Shown: positions 24,063 through 37,998, counted from the first letter of the stretch. The stretch is DNA of 64,000 nt from Sipunculus nudus (GCA_026874595.1 CM049309.1:40503079-40567078); one strand, 5' to 3'. Notes: a model not told the origin generated them from the sequence alone. Translations and numbers: made by a program.

Positions 24063-25587
24063 GCCGGGTGCTCACTACCCGATTTTATCAAGCGACATTG
24101 TCGGGGGATATTTTGGGCAGATTTCTCAAAATTGGCTGAAAATCGGCTCGGCTTAGTCGGCCGATTTTCAGTGTCACATTTACCGACGCGCGTGTTCCCA
24201 TATCTCGATTATCGCCGAATAAGTCTCATCATGGCGATCTGATATACTGAGCTAGCTTTCTAGGAGAAAAACCAAAAGGAAATATTTGTTCGCTTTGTGG
24301 CTTATCCAAAGAAATATGATGTGTCGGAAGAGTGCATGACTTGTGGGTGAAACCTTGGCTTGAGAGAAGAGAGGAACTAGGGGCATTTAAACGATATACA
24401 CTTGTATGCAAACTGAGACAGGAGTTAAACCGTCCTTCATCAATTTAAACGTTTTCTCCGCATATCTCAGGGGCGGGTCCAGGATTTAGGAAAAGAGGGG
24501 TATAACCCAGGAGTACTAATAATATATCCTAAAGAAAGATCCCCGGGTCCGGAAAATATCCGAAAGAATTGGGCTTAAACCCTTAAAACGATTGCGGCGG
24601 GTGATCTGTAGGATTTGGTAAAACAAAACATCCAGCATCAGGATACTACATTCAGAAGGGCTATTTCACCAGAAACGAACTCTAATTTAGAAAATGACAT
24701 TCTATTTGCATGTTTGTGTGATTTCTAGGATTTCCTGTTTCTAGAAATTCCATGATGCTGTATGTATTTTTTTTATCCTGTGTAAACCAGCCAACACTTT
24801 ATCATCCTTTTTCATTTGACTGCTACACAAAACAAACGCCAATAGCAGCAGATATTTTGCGTGGTAGGGTTTTAATTTTTATTATTAATTCCTGTAGACG
24901 TGTGATGATCAGTTATATATCTGGCGACTCTCTATTATCTGTCAGATTAAATATATTAAAACTAATTAAAGTACAACATCGCTAAAAAAAATCCCGCTGA
25001 CTCCATGAAAAAAAGTGTTCCACAGACCCGTTCACGTGAACGCTTTTGCCTATGGGGTTACCTGTAAACATCAGGTATTGCTGCGTGCGCTGGACTGGAT
25101 ATTGCATCAGTCAAACTTTGTCAGCTATTCATTCATGTCTTCTCTCATTTCCTCTAACGTTCAGTCTTATGTTTACAGAAATGTTGGCACATTGTAATTA
25201 TATGAATGGATATTCCTTTACAATGATGAATAAATGCATGTCGTCTTTTAGGAATACATCAAATTTTAATCTTTACCAAAATCGGTCTTTAATTCTTTTT
25301 AAAATACAGAAATATGTCATTATACAATAAACACTAATAATGACTTATAGTGACAACTTCCAGAACGTGAATTCAGACTATACACAAATAATCAAAATCG
25401 GCCGACATTGTCGCAAATATTGGCTCACTACACGATTACGCAAATCGACCGATAAAATCGGCCGATTTTATTTGACAGTGCCAGACGCTTGGCGACGGCG
25501 ATTTTTAACGGCAATGTTCCCCCGTGGTACATAGTCGGCCGATCCTATATGAATCGGCCGATAAAATCGGTAAGTGAGCCGCCGGCT
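24063..25587. mobile_element. inverted-repeat element or pair of facing MITEs
   Basis: The left end GCCGGGTGCTCACTACCCGA is mirrored at the right end, whose complement starts GCCGGCGGCTCACTTACCGA; both continue with TTTTAT. Both ends also carry CGACATTGTCG and many CGGCCGATTTT blocks. The middle has no transposase that I can see. It may be one 1.5-kb element, or two MITEs of the same family facing each other. No target duplication was found. Confidence 0.5.
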
Positions 25588-28261
25588 TAACACGTCTTTT
25601 CGGAGGGTCTGAATTGATAAAATACAAACAAATATGTTTGTTACAATAGTTAAAAAATCAAATTATAGTAATGATTAGTAATCTAGAGGTAAGAAAAAGG
25701 AAAGATCGAAGATAAATCAAACGACACAGTATACGAGAAACATTGTAGAAAATGTATATGCACGGTACATTCCTTGAATGATACCTGCATGATGAAAAAC
25801 TGAAGAAAACGATACTCCAATTGATGAGGTGTTACATGGAAAAAAATTAAAATTAAAACACCATGGCATAACTGCAGAGATTTAAGACATCTAATGATAT
25901 ATGGTATACAGAACAGGTCCCACTTCAAAGGCAGTGCTAATATGGCCACTATATAGGGGTGATAAAATGTTACATATATCTGATAGAAACCGTCGGCATA
26001 TCATATTAGATGTAGCGCCACTGGTTGCGGAAAGTCATATATATGAATGGTATCTACTCTTCAAACGAATCACTTCTACTTTTCAAATCCAAATATATAT
26101 GAACCAAAATGTTAAAAATTGAGCGTCTTTGTTTTTGAATATACCAAACTATTTACAAAAAAAAGACAAATAAAGTAATGTAAGATTTACGCGACTTTCA
26201 AATATATACTGTAAACATTCCTAATTTGGCAATTTTTATACTCAGCACTAAAATATGTATACATATTTTATACACTGTGAATCCTATTAGACATCTCTGC
26301 ATGCACCGTACCTTAACTATGAAGGTCTGGACCAGCCTATGGCATCTCAAACTAGGAAGACGACACCCAGCATGCACGCTGATCGACCCCAGTATGGTGT
26401 CTCCCTTAACTAAAATGCGACGCTAATATAAAGGTGATTAGGTCCTTTACTTCTTAGTTAACCCAGGAATTAGATGTGTTATATCAATGGAAATCAATAT
26501 TTATCAAGACCGGACTAATCATGGCGTGCTTACGTTGTATAAACACAAGAACATAACGGGCTGACTCTGGAGGCGTGAAGCTTGTAAACAACTCAACTGA
26601 AGTTGTCAATAAGCCATGTACCTGTTACCCCCTGTACCGCCAGAGTTACCCAAGACTTGTTTGCAATGCTGTGGACCTACACCCGTCTCAACCCAACAGT
26701 TCTTACTAAGAATGTTTATATGATGGTTTTCTGATAGCCAGAAACTGCCCCTGGCTATATACAAACCGTGTTTATTACATACCATAGGTGGTGCGCTGCT
26801 AAAGAAATAAATTGAATATTATTGATTGTTAAAGGTCATTATCCCTCACAGTAAGGGTTCGACGTCTGTGTGTACAAAAAAAATGATACACTCTTCTGGA
26901 AAAAAAATAGAAAAAAACGCTATAGCTATAGCTTGAAACAAGGAGTTGAATGGTATCATAAGGTTTGTTTCGTAATATAGCATGTTCATATATTCCAACC
27001 CCCACCTAAGTTTAATAAACACCTTCCCCCATCTCCAGCTTAATAATAATTACTGTACCCCAAATGTAGCCTACTTTTCTTAAGTATTCTTGAGCTGCAT
27101 GATTTTACAATTTCGCAGTTTAAAAAAATAACAAATACCATACATAAAATATCTTAGATAGCCATATAGTCGAGCATTGTTCACGAATATATATATATCT
27201 CATTACGCCCCCGCGCCACAGTGCTAGGGTTTTTGTTCTGTATAGTCTGCAAATACATGGCTACATGCCAGGGACAAAGATTGGGTTCACCAGGTACATA
27301 TCTGGACAAAGCATGCACCCCTTTACCTTTCGTATGAGCTAGGGAAGATATACATTTACGTATACATTGAATCATCTTATTGTCATGGTTATCGTTTAAG
27401 GAGGCAGGGGTGGGACTCCTTATGCTAACCCGCGGTACCAACCTTTTGTTAACACCTTTTTCAAACGTGTGTACTGTTACAAGACCCCTTGGGGATAGAG
27501 AGTACCTTGCAACGCGCGAGATTTTTACGGGAATCGTACTGACTTTCACGAACATACAGACCGATTAAAGGGACGTCCATATAAAGTTCAATTCATTTAT
27601 TATGTTACACCATCGATCACAGTGTTTTGTACTAATATATATATATACACATATCTTTGAAATCTGGCCCGTTTGGGGGACTTGGCGCGCGCTAAAAGAT
27701 GTGGAGCGCTCCAGAAAAACGTGTTTAAATGGGGCTATTGTTGCATCAGTGACAGAGCTTTCCCTGTTTCTTTCTCACAGGTGCTTACGGGTGAAGGTGA
27801 CATACAACACATTACATCTTATACAACAACCAATCCACATCTGTGATGACCATCAACGAAATATGTATGGGAAACTAGAAATGTAGCTAGAAAATCCTAT
27901 TAAACGGTTTTAGATTGCATATATGTGTACGGAACGTCGTTACAAAAAAAATAATACAAAGATATATCTGGAAAAACAATAACACGTTAATTCACAAATA
28001 ATAAATACGAGTCATATATACGAGTAACAGTACACTTCACTCTTAGCATTCTGTTACCGACAGGGCCTCGAAGAGACTTTTTTCGAGGCGGTACAAAAGG
28101 GTTTACGGGCCCCCTCCCCTTTTCTTGTTATTATTACATTCAGTCTTTACGGATTAATCAACTCTATACTCTCGGAGCGTTGAAGAGATACTTAAAATCA
28201 AAAAGGGACAGTTAAGAGAGGGATGTATTGTTTTCCTCCATTTAATGCCACATATATTCTC

Positions 28262-28264
<3 letters not shown>

Positions 28265-28314
<50 letters not shown>

Positions 28315-28328
28315 TATATATATATATT
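28265..28328. repeat. AT microsatellite
   Basis: Alternating AT, interrupted once by GTAC. Confidence 0.95.
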
Positions 28329-30158
28329 ATCCACCATAATAAACTGGAAAAAAGTCAAATAGAGGTCTAAGCAGGCATCCCTATATCACCTCAAGGAAAG
28401 CAACGTACAAGAGGTTATACCCACACTATACAGTCCGTGCCTCTCATGCTATAATGTATTTTCAACAAAAATACTTTCACAATAACGTCAAAACCAGTTA
28501 AAACTTTGTATAAAAATAAAAGAAGCTATTTTTAGGAACATAATAAAAAGGGGTTAATATAGTTTGATAGATCACCACGTGCCATCTCAGCCAAGGCCAC
28601 TGCAAATGTGTCATATTGTCACATATTTTGACAGGTGTCAGATCGGCAGTGGAAGCTGCATCGATAACTACTATGATTCTAGGAAAAATTTGTTTTCTTA
28701 ATTTATATACAAGATCTCACGGTTTAAATATATAAGTTTGCATCATTTGCCACCTACAAACCGAAGCAACCGCCTGTTCATGTGACCTTTGAAACTCCTT
28801 GACCCGAGTCCCCACAAGCCCTTTCAATCACTTCCGGTTAAAACTCTATAAGCTCACACCCAAGAAAAGAAGTTTAGCATTAACAAGCATTGAATTGGGC
28901 TTTAAAGGAGACTCCAAGCTCGATCCGGGCCCCCTGTGTTCTCCTGATGAAAGCTATGAATATGCAAGTTATCACAAAAACCAAAAGAGATTTTCACATT
29001 TTCAAGTATTTTCTGGTGTTCTTTGTATAGGGCCCCTTTAGCTCCACTGGATCACTCCCTATTTGAAACTCTGTATATTTACGTTTCGCAAAAGACGTGA
29101 TCATTTTCGAACATTTCTTGTGCCTAATTGGAATTTCTAAGCTAAAATAAAACTACATGAGATTTCTGTATTAACAAACATTTCATTGGTCCCTATAGGA
29201 AACCCCATGGCCGGTCTGTGCCCCGTATATATAATATAAGGAGTGGAGCCCCATATATACCCCTGGACCCCAAACCATGTCAAGCCCATACCTCCGGAAC
29301 CAGTCCTGTGCAAGTCATCATTGTCATCTGGGCGAATGCAAAAAAAAACCTAAACCTTACCATGAAATAATGAGGGTACTTGATTTTATTTGTGTACTTG
29401 AGAGTGAGCATACATAAAAGCTGGTCCTAGTAAGTTTACCGTTATGAAAAAATAGCCAACCTTCGAGAGAAGCAAAATCACAGAAGAAAAATAGAAAATT
29501 TAGGAACAGTCCAGGTCTCATTGTTCAAGGCCGCACTTGCATAAATCGTTGGACCGATATTAACAATTTCGGTTGCTTAAACCCAAGAGGTAACATAAAG
29601 CACGACAAAGCGTACGACATCTAATGGCTGGCGACGGTCGACAGGAGCACGTCCAAGGACGTAGCAGTGAAGCGGACACTGCGCCAGAGCTCCCTTTGGG
29701 CGACTCAACTGCCGGGCAACGGGAGATCCGACCTGGATAAATGGCGGGGCCTATCGAAGTCTCTGTAACTATTTACTTGATTTATGCCCTCGTTAATGTC
29801 AATTATATACTTTACTGCCAGAAGAAGGGTCTAATTTTTCACAGACAGTTATGATGGAGGAAAGGTTTTACCTTTGGTTTATTGTTGAACAAGAGGACAT
29901 TATAAGGATCTTCAGGCAAAACCTGAATAAATCTCAAGAGACTGAAATCATTATTTACAGATTTATTTACCATACTGTTTATACAGAGTTAACCTGAATT
30001 TCAGATGTCAGTACTTTGCTCTCAATCATGAGATTATATAGGACTCCTTTCAACAAGTATTTGTATATAGAAATTGTTGTACCTCATAATGCTTTTTATG
30101 GTAACGTATAAGCCATGCACGTAACATTAACTGATGTGATAAAGAGATATAGGGACAG

Positions 30159-30225
30159 ATAGACAGACAGACATAGAAAGATAGACACAGCTGACAGACA
30201 GAGACAGACAGACAGCACGACAAAC
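30159..30225. repeat. GACA-rich microsatellite
   Basis: Imperfect GACA/GATA tetranucleotide repeats. Confidence 0.85.
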
Positions 30226-30638
30226 AAATACGTAGACGGATAAAAAATATTATATAACAGATATCAGAACGGTCGATAGAATAAAGTTATGAAGCAGTCA
30301 TTTCCATATATTCTCATTTGACATTTCAGTAAATAATTTCGTGTAGACCAAATTATAAAATAGAAATTATCCCTATAATACTACAAAGAGGCTAATTTAA
30401 GGTGAAATAATGATACATGATATACAAACGTTTAAAGATGCGTGTACAAAATCAAAATATTCTGGCACAGTTTTCATGTGAATTCGTCATATTTGATGAC
30501 TTGGGGAAAAAATATAGCGCTTCCTTTCTTGAGAATACGGATAAAAGGCTACTAGTGCTATGGGGTCAATCTGTTTATGAGGTCGTGCGCTTACAAGATG
30601 CAGATCTACACTACATATATAGTCTTATATACTGAGAG

Positions 30639-30640
<2 letters not shown>

Positions 30641-30700
<60 letters not shown>
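30641..30700. repeat. AT microsatellite
   Basis: Uninterrupted alternating A and T. Confidence 0.95.
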
Positions 30701-30705
<5 letters not shown>

Positions 30706-31376
30706 CATCTATAATCAGGAAATCATTTAGAAGTATTTGCATGTAGTTTAATACATGTTAATCGTAATTTGCTCCATGCAGTGTTAACCAAGGCTGACAA
30801 TATCATGTTTTAAATAAAATTTTAACATTTAAAATTCTAATCATTTTATGTGTAACTTTACCAACTCGTGTCTCGTTTGATGGGAAATTCTGTATAGTTT
30901 ACTATGGTATATAGTTTTGGGGTCTTAAGTGAATATGATTTGAGTTTAACCCAATGAATCTTAACGATGATGATTAATGGTCGGCTCTGATATTTCTTAT
31001 GCAGCATAAAGACAACCAGCAACCTTCATATATGTTCTAAATATGTATAGACTTTGCTGGGACAAAAAAAGCGTGTAAGAAAACATTGGCACATCGCCTC
31101 GTACAACTCCGATGTTAAACTCTACACAGCTCTATATAGAGGCTGCAAACCACTGGCGAGAAATAGTCACCTGTCCCCATTCGACGTGTTCGCTAAGCGA
31201 ACAATGGAGACAGGCAGAATGATGTATATTATGAGTTGATTGAGCTAAAAGTACTTTTACGTCAGAACAGGTCACACTTTAGATAACGAAGGCGAAATAC
31301 GGAATAAACCACTATAATTTAAACGATATAAATAATCTTCCAAAGGGCGATATTTACGATGGTACAAGCTGTGCGG

Positions 31377-31492
31377 CCCAGCTCTCATGCACGGGACACA
31401 AATACAGGTGAACGAACGTGAATAAAGGAAATCTGGCCAATCTCTAATGCATGGAACACAACATACAGGTGAACGAACGTAAAAGGAAATCA
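31377..31492. repeat. 58-bp tandem duplication
   Basis: Two adjacent copies share ACAGGTGAACGAACGT and GGAAATC, differing by about a dozen substitutions and small indels. Confidence 0.7.
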
Positions 31493-31620
31493 GAGTAAAA
31501 CCTTCATGTGAATTGGTATGTTGGCTATTCAAATAATTAATCTTGTGCAATGTTTCAGAGGAAACGTATGATTAGGTTGGCCAATAATTATAAAAGGCAT
31601 GCAATAAATATATATATATA

Positions 31621-32915
31621 CAGTGGAACCCCGCCTTGCGACCACCCCACAATTGCGACCACCCCACAATAACGACCACTTTGCTTGGTCCCGAATTTTT
31701 TTAAGTTTATTTTTGTTTATAAATGACTCAAAATTACGACCACCCCTGAATTCAGAATTACGACCAGATTTCCTGGCCCCAGCACTAATGCGACCCCGCT
31801 AATGCGACCACCTCCGAGAACATTTGTCACGAGTCAATGGCTGCGTCTTGTCAAAGGCGCCTAAACGATAGATCAAAGAGGGGTTACAAGGTTTCCCAAC
31901 CCGATGGTTAATCTGGCTCCGCTTATCTTCCAGAATCAGTGTCCGCGCCGAGACTCGTTGAGGCGTAAGTTATAAACCAAAGAGGGTATAACCATCGTCC
32001 TGATTACTTAATGAGCCGGTCTGCCTGGCTAACTGCCCTGGGGTCTTGGGCTAGCGATGCTAGATGCCCTTCAGTGATCACCTGTATTATAGTGCGGGGT
32101 GAGAGTTTAGTATTTCTACTCATCACATATTGTTCTATCCTTATTGGTCCAATTAACGGCCTATATAATCCTAAATGTGCTCATACCTTACACAGAGTAT
32201 TAAGAAGTCAGTAAAATATATAAATAAAGCTTGTATTTGGGTGAATTCCACACATTGTCTCGCCTTATCAGAAAGATCGTTGTCAGGTTATTTCTATACT
32301 GGTTCAGTCTGCATTTAAATTGCTTGCTGTTGTGCGACAATGCCTCAGAAAGAGCTGTCCTTGAAGGAGAGTGTGGCGTTGATCAAGGCGGAACACCAGC
32401 TAGGATGCAGTCAGCGCCAACTGGCTGTGCCTGAGCCTCTACATCCGTGACCTCACGACAAACTACTTTGGACTCTTTGGTGAAGAATAAACATCCACTA
32501 ATATTCTATTCACAGTGCTTTCAAAAATTCGAGTTCCACGTCTTTTGTGCATCTAAACTGCCACGTATTATGTTCAATATGTATTCAGAAGGTTTGCGTA
32601 TTACCTTTAGTGTAATTATGGGTTAATCGTCAGGCATTACGTATATGTACATGTATATTTATTTTTATCATGAACAAATATTTAAAAAAATTGTTCTTCT
32701 TTTTAATAACACACACAAAAATTCATAACAAGGGCCACTGCAAAGTACAACATTTTGTTATAATTCACATTAAAGATATGCAATCAATACACACTGATAC
32801 ACATTAAACGTCGGCATGTTATATGAAACCAAGGTAAGAGTTTCACAAATACGACCACCACCAAATTACGACCACTTTGCTCAGTCCCCAGGGTGGTCGT
32901 AATTGTTGGGTTCCA

Positions 32916-32918
<3 letters not shown>
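31621..32918 (+). mobile_element. Tigger/pogo-like DNA transposon, internally deleted
   Basis: The left end CAGTGGAACCCCGCCTTGCG and the right end, whose complement is CAGTGGAACCCAACAATTAC, are inverted terminal repeats. Both continue with tandem ACGACCACC motifs. The element sits inside TA repeats, as expected for the TA target of the Tc1/mariner superfamily. It keeps a fragment of transposase N-terminus (32340-32450) but the catalytic DDE core is missing, so it is non-autonomous. Confidence 0.85.
32340..32482 (+). pseudogene. remnant of Tigger/CENP-B-type transposase
   Basis: From the ATG at 32340 the frame reads MPQKELSLKESVALIKAEHQ and on through GCSQRQLA, the psq/CENP-B-N helix-turn-helix that recognises transposon ends. 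It stops at 32450 after 36 residues. In another frame just after, SRQTTLDSLV (about 32453-32482) resembles the PCNA-binding tail of pogo-type transposases, though the usual final Phe-Phe is Leu-Val. The two ends appear joined by loss of the catalytic middle. Family transposases are several hundred residues long, so this cannot act. Confidence 0.75.

Positions 32919-32969
<51 letters not shown>
32919..32969. repeat. AT microsatellite flanking the Tigger element
   Basis: Alternating A and T right after the element's right terminal repeat. A shorter run (about 31606-31620) precedes the left end. Confidence 0.95.
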
Positions 32970-32972
<3 letters not shown>

Positions 32973-32975
32973 CAC

Positions 32976-33173
32976 AGGAGCGGATTAGGATTAAGGGAAA
33001 GGGGTTCCAACCGAGGAGGACAAATGAACACCCTAAAAAATGTTCTCAGGTCTGAAAAAGGGGGGTCCAGGCGGCAATATTTTGTCTGAAGCCCTTTAAA
33101 AAAGTTGTTTCTGATGAAAAGGGGGGGGGGGGTCCGGACCCCCTAGACACCCCCCACTCCCGGATCCGCTTCT
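32976..33173. repeat. small inverted-repeat element with G-rich centre
   Basis: The left part, GGAGCGGATTAGGATTAAGG, is mirrored by CGGATCCGCTTCTAA on the right, with a G run and GGTCCGGACCCC between. Related fragments with GGCGG-TCCAG and poly-C/G occur near 24470 and 37376. Probably a MITE family. Confidence 0.45.
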
Positions 33174-34715
33174 AATTGTCTATTTCTTCTGTCTATTTTT
33201 TTTTTATTTCTGATTCGTAGCCATGTAGGTGGCCTGATACTTTTATAAAAAAAAAAAAGGAAACCTATAGAAGAACATAATTCGTAAACTTCCTTTAAAC
33301 AATGACGTCCACCTGTGATTTGCATGATGGATACATTATTCTTCCACTAGTATGACGAAGTCTTTTCCTAAAGAATGGTATACTGACAGTTTGAAAAATT
33401 TATTGCCTTTATTTGACCTTTAAAACTCCCAAAATGTTCTTTATTGATTTTAAAAGAAATTTGGGCCTTTTGTGAAAGAAAGAAGTTACTAGATATTGGG
33501 AAGGGACGCTTTTAGCTGGATCCAGATTTAGATCCGAATTTCAAATTCTCCGATCCTTCCCTAACTGAAAAGCTACATTTTTTACCCACGGCCAATTCTT
33601 CAACAAAATTGGGAGCTTTCTTAAAAGACCTTCGGAGATATTGCCCGACAAACACACAACAAACATACTTGATCACAGAACCCTCCGCCCAGTGAAGGTA
33701 ATTACACGGTTGAATTTTCCAACTATACTGTCGTTTCATTGACTCATTTACTCGAGATTACAAATTAAATTTTCATTGAATGATGTTTAGTGTATGCTTT
33801 GTGCTGAATACAGAATTTCCACAAAAAAAGGTCATGTAGAAGGCACATTTCTTGGTCACAAGTTCCCGTCGACTGTTTGAGCACTTGATCCAGCATGACC
33901 ATTTATAGACAGGCGGGAATATCTCGAAGCTTGTGTAACAATATCTAGCTATTTAAGCCAGCTTGCTATTATCACGACTTGAAATTAGATCCTTGAAAAT
34001 ACGTATAATAAACGGTTTGACTGTATGTGTAATGTTTGTAAAAGGGATTATGTACTTCATTCAGTCAAAAATACGATTTGAGCCCATGGAAGAAAACAGT
34101 CAATAATTGAAACGTTGCTATACGTACCATAGTACATTGGTATGCCTTGCCTGCATACATAATGTTTATCCTTTTTTCTTCTTCTGGTCAAGCTTGCTGT
34201 TAAATGCTAGGACAATCGCCTTTTAATGGTCAATATTATTCCATGGGATAAACGTCTGCCTTGTACCTACCACTGACGGTGAGGTCTTTTGGTGCGCACT
34301 GAATGGCATCACAGGGGCCTCCGCTCCTGTGGTACATTGACCCTGTTTACCTTCTGGTCAATTGGCCCTGACACCTTATTGACGGGCCAAGTCGCAAAAT
34401 GATTGTTTATGTATACACTCGCATAGATCCCCTCGAGCAATAAACAAGAGAAACCAGGTTTATAAAGCCTTGGTTATGAGCCCCGCTGGCTTGTAGGACG
34501 GACGATTACACTTTCCTGGACACGGGTTATGGAAGGATTATGAACTCTGTAAAGTGCCCCGTTAGCTCCAGCATACGAATGTGTGAGAGACCGGGCCTGT
34601 CGTGTCCCCATGTGTCCACCCCGCCAAATCTTTCCCAATATTCTATGTATTAAGCAACTTCACAGCTCCAAGTACATGGGAATGAAAGCTGCGTGCCTCA
34701 GTTATGTAGACTTTG
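33174..34715. other. spacer
   Basis: No gene recognised. Confidence 0.5.
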
Positions 34716-35250
34716 AGTCGACACTCTCCTAGTCAGAGAGCAAGTCCGAGTCCAAGCCACTCGATCGAGACCGAGTAACTTCACTTCGAGTCAAGTCCGC
34801 TTCCTTCGAGTAGACGAGTACGAGTGTTTTTGAACGCGAGTCCGAGTGAAACGTTTCGTAATTTGAAGCACTTAAAAAGTGGAATTTAAAATCATCATAT
34901 GTATTTTTTATGATAGTTAACACGTTTTTTTTTTTTGTTTTTTTTTTTTACTTTAATATTGCATTACATTCAACTCACAATGAAGATAATGAGCTTGGAG
35001 TTGTATAACTTGTTCTTTGAATAATCTGTCATCAGTATACACATGTCATCAGTATACACATGTCTTTACGGTAAGATATCCAATCAGGCATTATGTGACA
35101 GAGTTTTTCTTCTCTTGGACTGGAGATAGACACAGCCTGATTTCTCGAGCCCTTACCTCCGAGTCCAGGACCCTCGAGGCCGAAATCGAGTCCCTGAAAA
35201 AGTGGACTCGATTCCGGACTCGAGTCCAGGTTGAGTACCATACTAGTGGT
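34716..35250. mobile_element. hAT-like non-autonomous element rich in CGAGTC motifs
   Basis: Both ends are packed with GAGTC/GACTC words in opposite arrangement (left: AGTCCGAGTCC; right: GGACTCGAGTCC), enclosing AT-rich DNA with a T run. Such subterminal motif clusters are typical of hAT elements. No transposase remains, and the 179-codon ORF over the right half is not credible. Confidence 0.5.
35029..35062. repeat. 17-bp tandem duplication
   Basis: TGTCATCAGTATACACA twice in a row. Confidence 0.9.
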
Positions 35251-36980
35251 ACTGAGTTGATAGCCTCCAGAAGAAAAAGTATTTCTTATTTTTCCTGTCT
35301 TAGGTCACATAGAAACCGGCTGGCAAGATATTGCTTAATGCCGACCGCTTCAACAGGCTCTGACAAGAATATATATGGTTATCGATGGCTCTCGGCAGAT
35401 CTTAAAAGAACATATATATTTCAGATAATTTTTATTCTGTACTGTCAGCTGAAAATTGCAGACAATGCGATAGACGTATCCTCCCTTTTGTTTCTCAACC
35501 GCGGCCAGACGCATTTTTTTTCAAATATATTTAACATTCGAAATCGATATAGCTAATCGACAGCTGAACTATAAACAGATAGCCGGTAAACAGATAAACA
35601 GGTTTCCTACCTAAAAATTGATAACATTCTAATGGAGACCGCTCTTGCAAATCCTCTCAAGTATTAAAGGATAAAATAACATGTAGGTTTTTAAATGACA
35701 CACGATGCATGCCCTATTGCAATATGCCGAAGACAAAAGTTTATCTTATTTGATCCCCAGTTAAGTTTATCTTATTTGTTCCCCAGTAAAGTAGCACTAA
35801 AGAGACATAAACAGAGAAACTTTTCATTTTCATAGTGCGAATAAGAGATGTGTCACAATTTTTAAGTAATATATCACAGTATAAAACGCCGTAAAGTGTG
35901 AAATATATATATATGCTTGAATCAAATAAACTTCATTCTCTATCTTCAGACTGTATACTGACAATATATAAGATATAATTTTAACATAGCTAACAATATT
36001 TGATTGTCAATATATTGGATATTTATAAGCTTTTTAAATTTTTTTATCACCATGATAATGTGATAGACCTAGTAAATTCCAAAGTAGAAAAGTAAATTTA
36101 ATATAAATATACTCTCTTCTGACGAAGACAATATTGTGAATTAATTTGCAGACATATTAACATTATACTATTATTACATATACATATGATAAGGAGCCCA
36201 CCTTATATGCATGTGCAGCAACAGCCGCTATATCGGTTCACGAACGCACGTCTCAGCTAGTTATTTCACTATCTACAGCCATGGTTGTCGTAAAACTTCA
36301 TTTGAGCAGATGTTGTCGTAAAACTTCATTTGAGGTAAAAGTACTTTGGCTGACGAAGCAAACAAAACTTTGTATTTTTTACCTGTGTTCCTTCGTTTTC
36401 GAGATTTCTCTCAGTGTGAAGACATTAAACGATCACCCCTTGAGCACATCTCTGAGAGTCCAACAAGCACCCCAGCAAGACTGAAGAGAGAGCTGTTTGG
36501 CGCCAACGCATAAGTTTCACCAGACGACAATATAACAAACACGCTTTCCTAATGTTCCTCACGTGACAAGTCCAGCAAATATAGAAGAGTGTCAATAGTA
36601 GATATTCGCGAACCTTTTAAAGTAAAGATTTATTGGTTGCAGATCAAATAATGACCCTGGTTAACTACCAAAAACTAAAAGTAGTTCACAAGATAAAACG
36701 GCTGGTACGTGTATTTATATTTTTCTCGCTCTCGAGCCCGGACTTGTGACGTCGGGCTACGCGGGTGTATGTTACTACACAAGACGGTCAACTCTCTACA
36801 ATGGATCGTAAACCCTCAGGTCGCATGAGTGACGTTTAACGCGGTCACCTATTACTACTGTGTATGCAGGTCTTATACGTAAACAGGGTTATATAGCTAT
36901 TTATAGTGTAAGATTTATATATTCTGTGATTTGTCATGACTCGATCGTGTCATTCAGGTGATCGCGAAGACCATGGTTGC

Positions 36981-37041
36981 TAAGAGAGAGAGAGAGGGAG
37001 ACGGAGAGAGGGGGATGGAGAGAGAGAGAGAGTGAGAGAGA
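36981..37041. repeat. GA microsatellite, imperfect
   Basis: GAGA runs interrupted by GGGAGACGG and GGGGGATGG. Confidence 0.9.
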
Positions 37042-37921
37042 AACCGCTATAGTTTTTTTTCACCTACGAGTTCACCTTCCATGCTGGGCGCTAAATCTTT
37101 GGAAGGGGTTTATAAGTTTTTTAAGGGATTATAATCCAATTGATAACTTTCAAGTTCTTGTTAAACAATTTCCTTGTGAATTTAGTAGGCTCATATATAC
37201 ATAACTAAAATAATGATTTGCTACTTTCTAGATCTTTACTTTTTTTAAAATGTCAACATGAAATACATTTCTGACTTTAAAAAAAGAAACCTATAAAATA
37301 ACTTAGGATGACATACATGATTTTCGCGACATGGTATAAATGCTTTATATGAAAAGCATGGTTGATAACTTGATCAGTGGCGGTTCCAGAGGGGGTCCAT
37401 GCAGATCGCTTATTCTGAGGCACCACAACCTTTTTGAAGGTTTAAATCATATTTTACGGCCTGGTCCCCCCCCCCCTCCCCTCTCTCCCTTTCAGAAACA
37501 GAGGACCTTTTTTTAAGAATTATTATTTTATCTTCCGCAGTTGTTGATGTGCTACATCTTGATTCACCATGCCAGAGAAATTTTATAAAATTTGATCCTC
37601 AATCTACACACTCTTAATATTTAACTGAACGTTCTAAACAAGAACGAGGTTTAATATTTCATTAAAAACCAATTGTATCTGTTTCAATTTTTTAACATAC
37701 TCTGCAGATCCAGGTGAATAAATATGGACTAAATGTACCTGGACTGGTCAGGAGACGTCGGTGTAGGAGTTTTTAAATTCATTGTAACCATCCTTCCGTC
37801 CTCCATTATATCCATTCAGACGTCGGAAATCCATTCCAAGTTGATTCAGGATTTCACAACAATGTCATATAATACTTGGAATTCTTCTACTTTGTTGCGT
37901 GACTTGGTCTCACGTGTCGCC

Positions 37922-37998
<77 letters not shown>

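Larger units (their letters stand above)
25588..31600. other. long spacer without a recognised gene
   Basis: It holds AT microsatellites (28265-28328, 30641-30700) and a GACA-rich microsatellite (about 30159-30225). A CpG-rich patch at 29590-29750 carries a 38-codon ORF (29624-29740) beginning MAGDGRQEHVQGRSS, not recognised. A 58-bp tandem duplication sits at 31377-31492. None of the short ORFs shows a family signature. Confidence 0.5.

Noticed and set aside
35017-35556. 179-codon plus-strand ORF
   Set aside because: It begins in a 17-bp duplication and runs across the CGAGTC-rich end of a MITE; no domain and no splice support.
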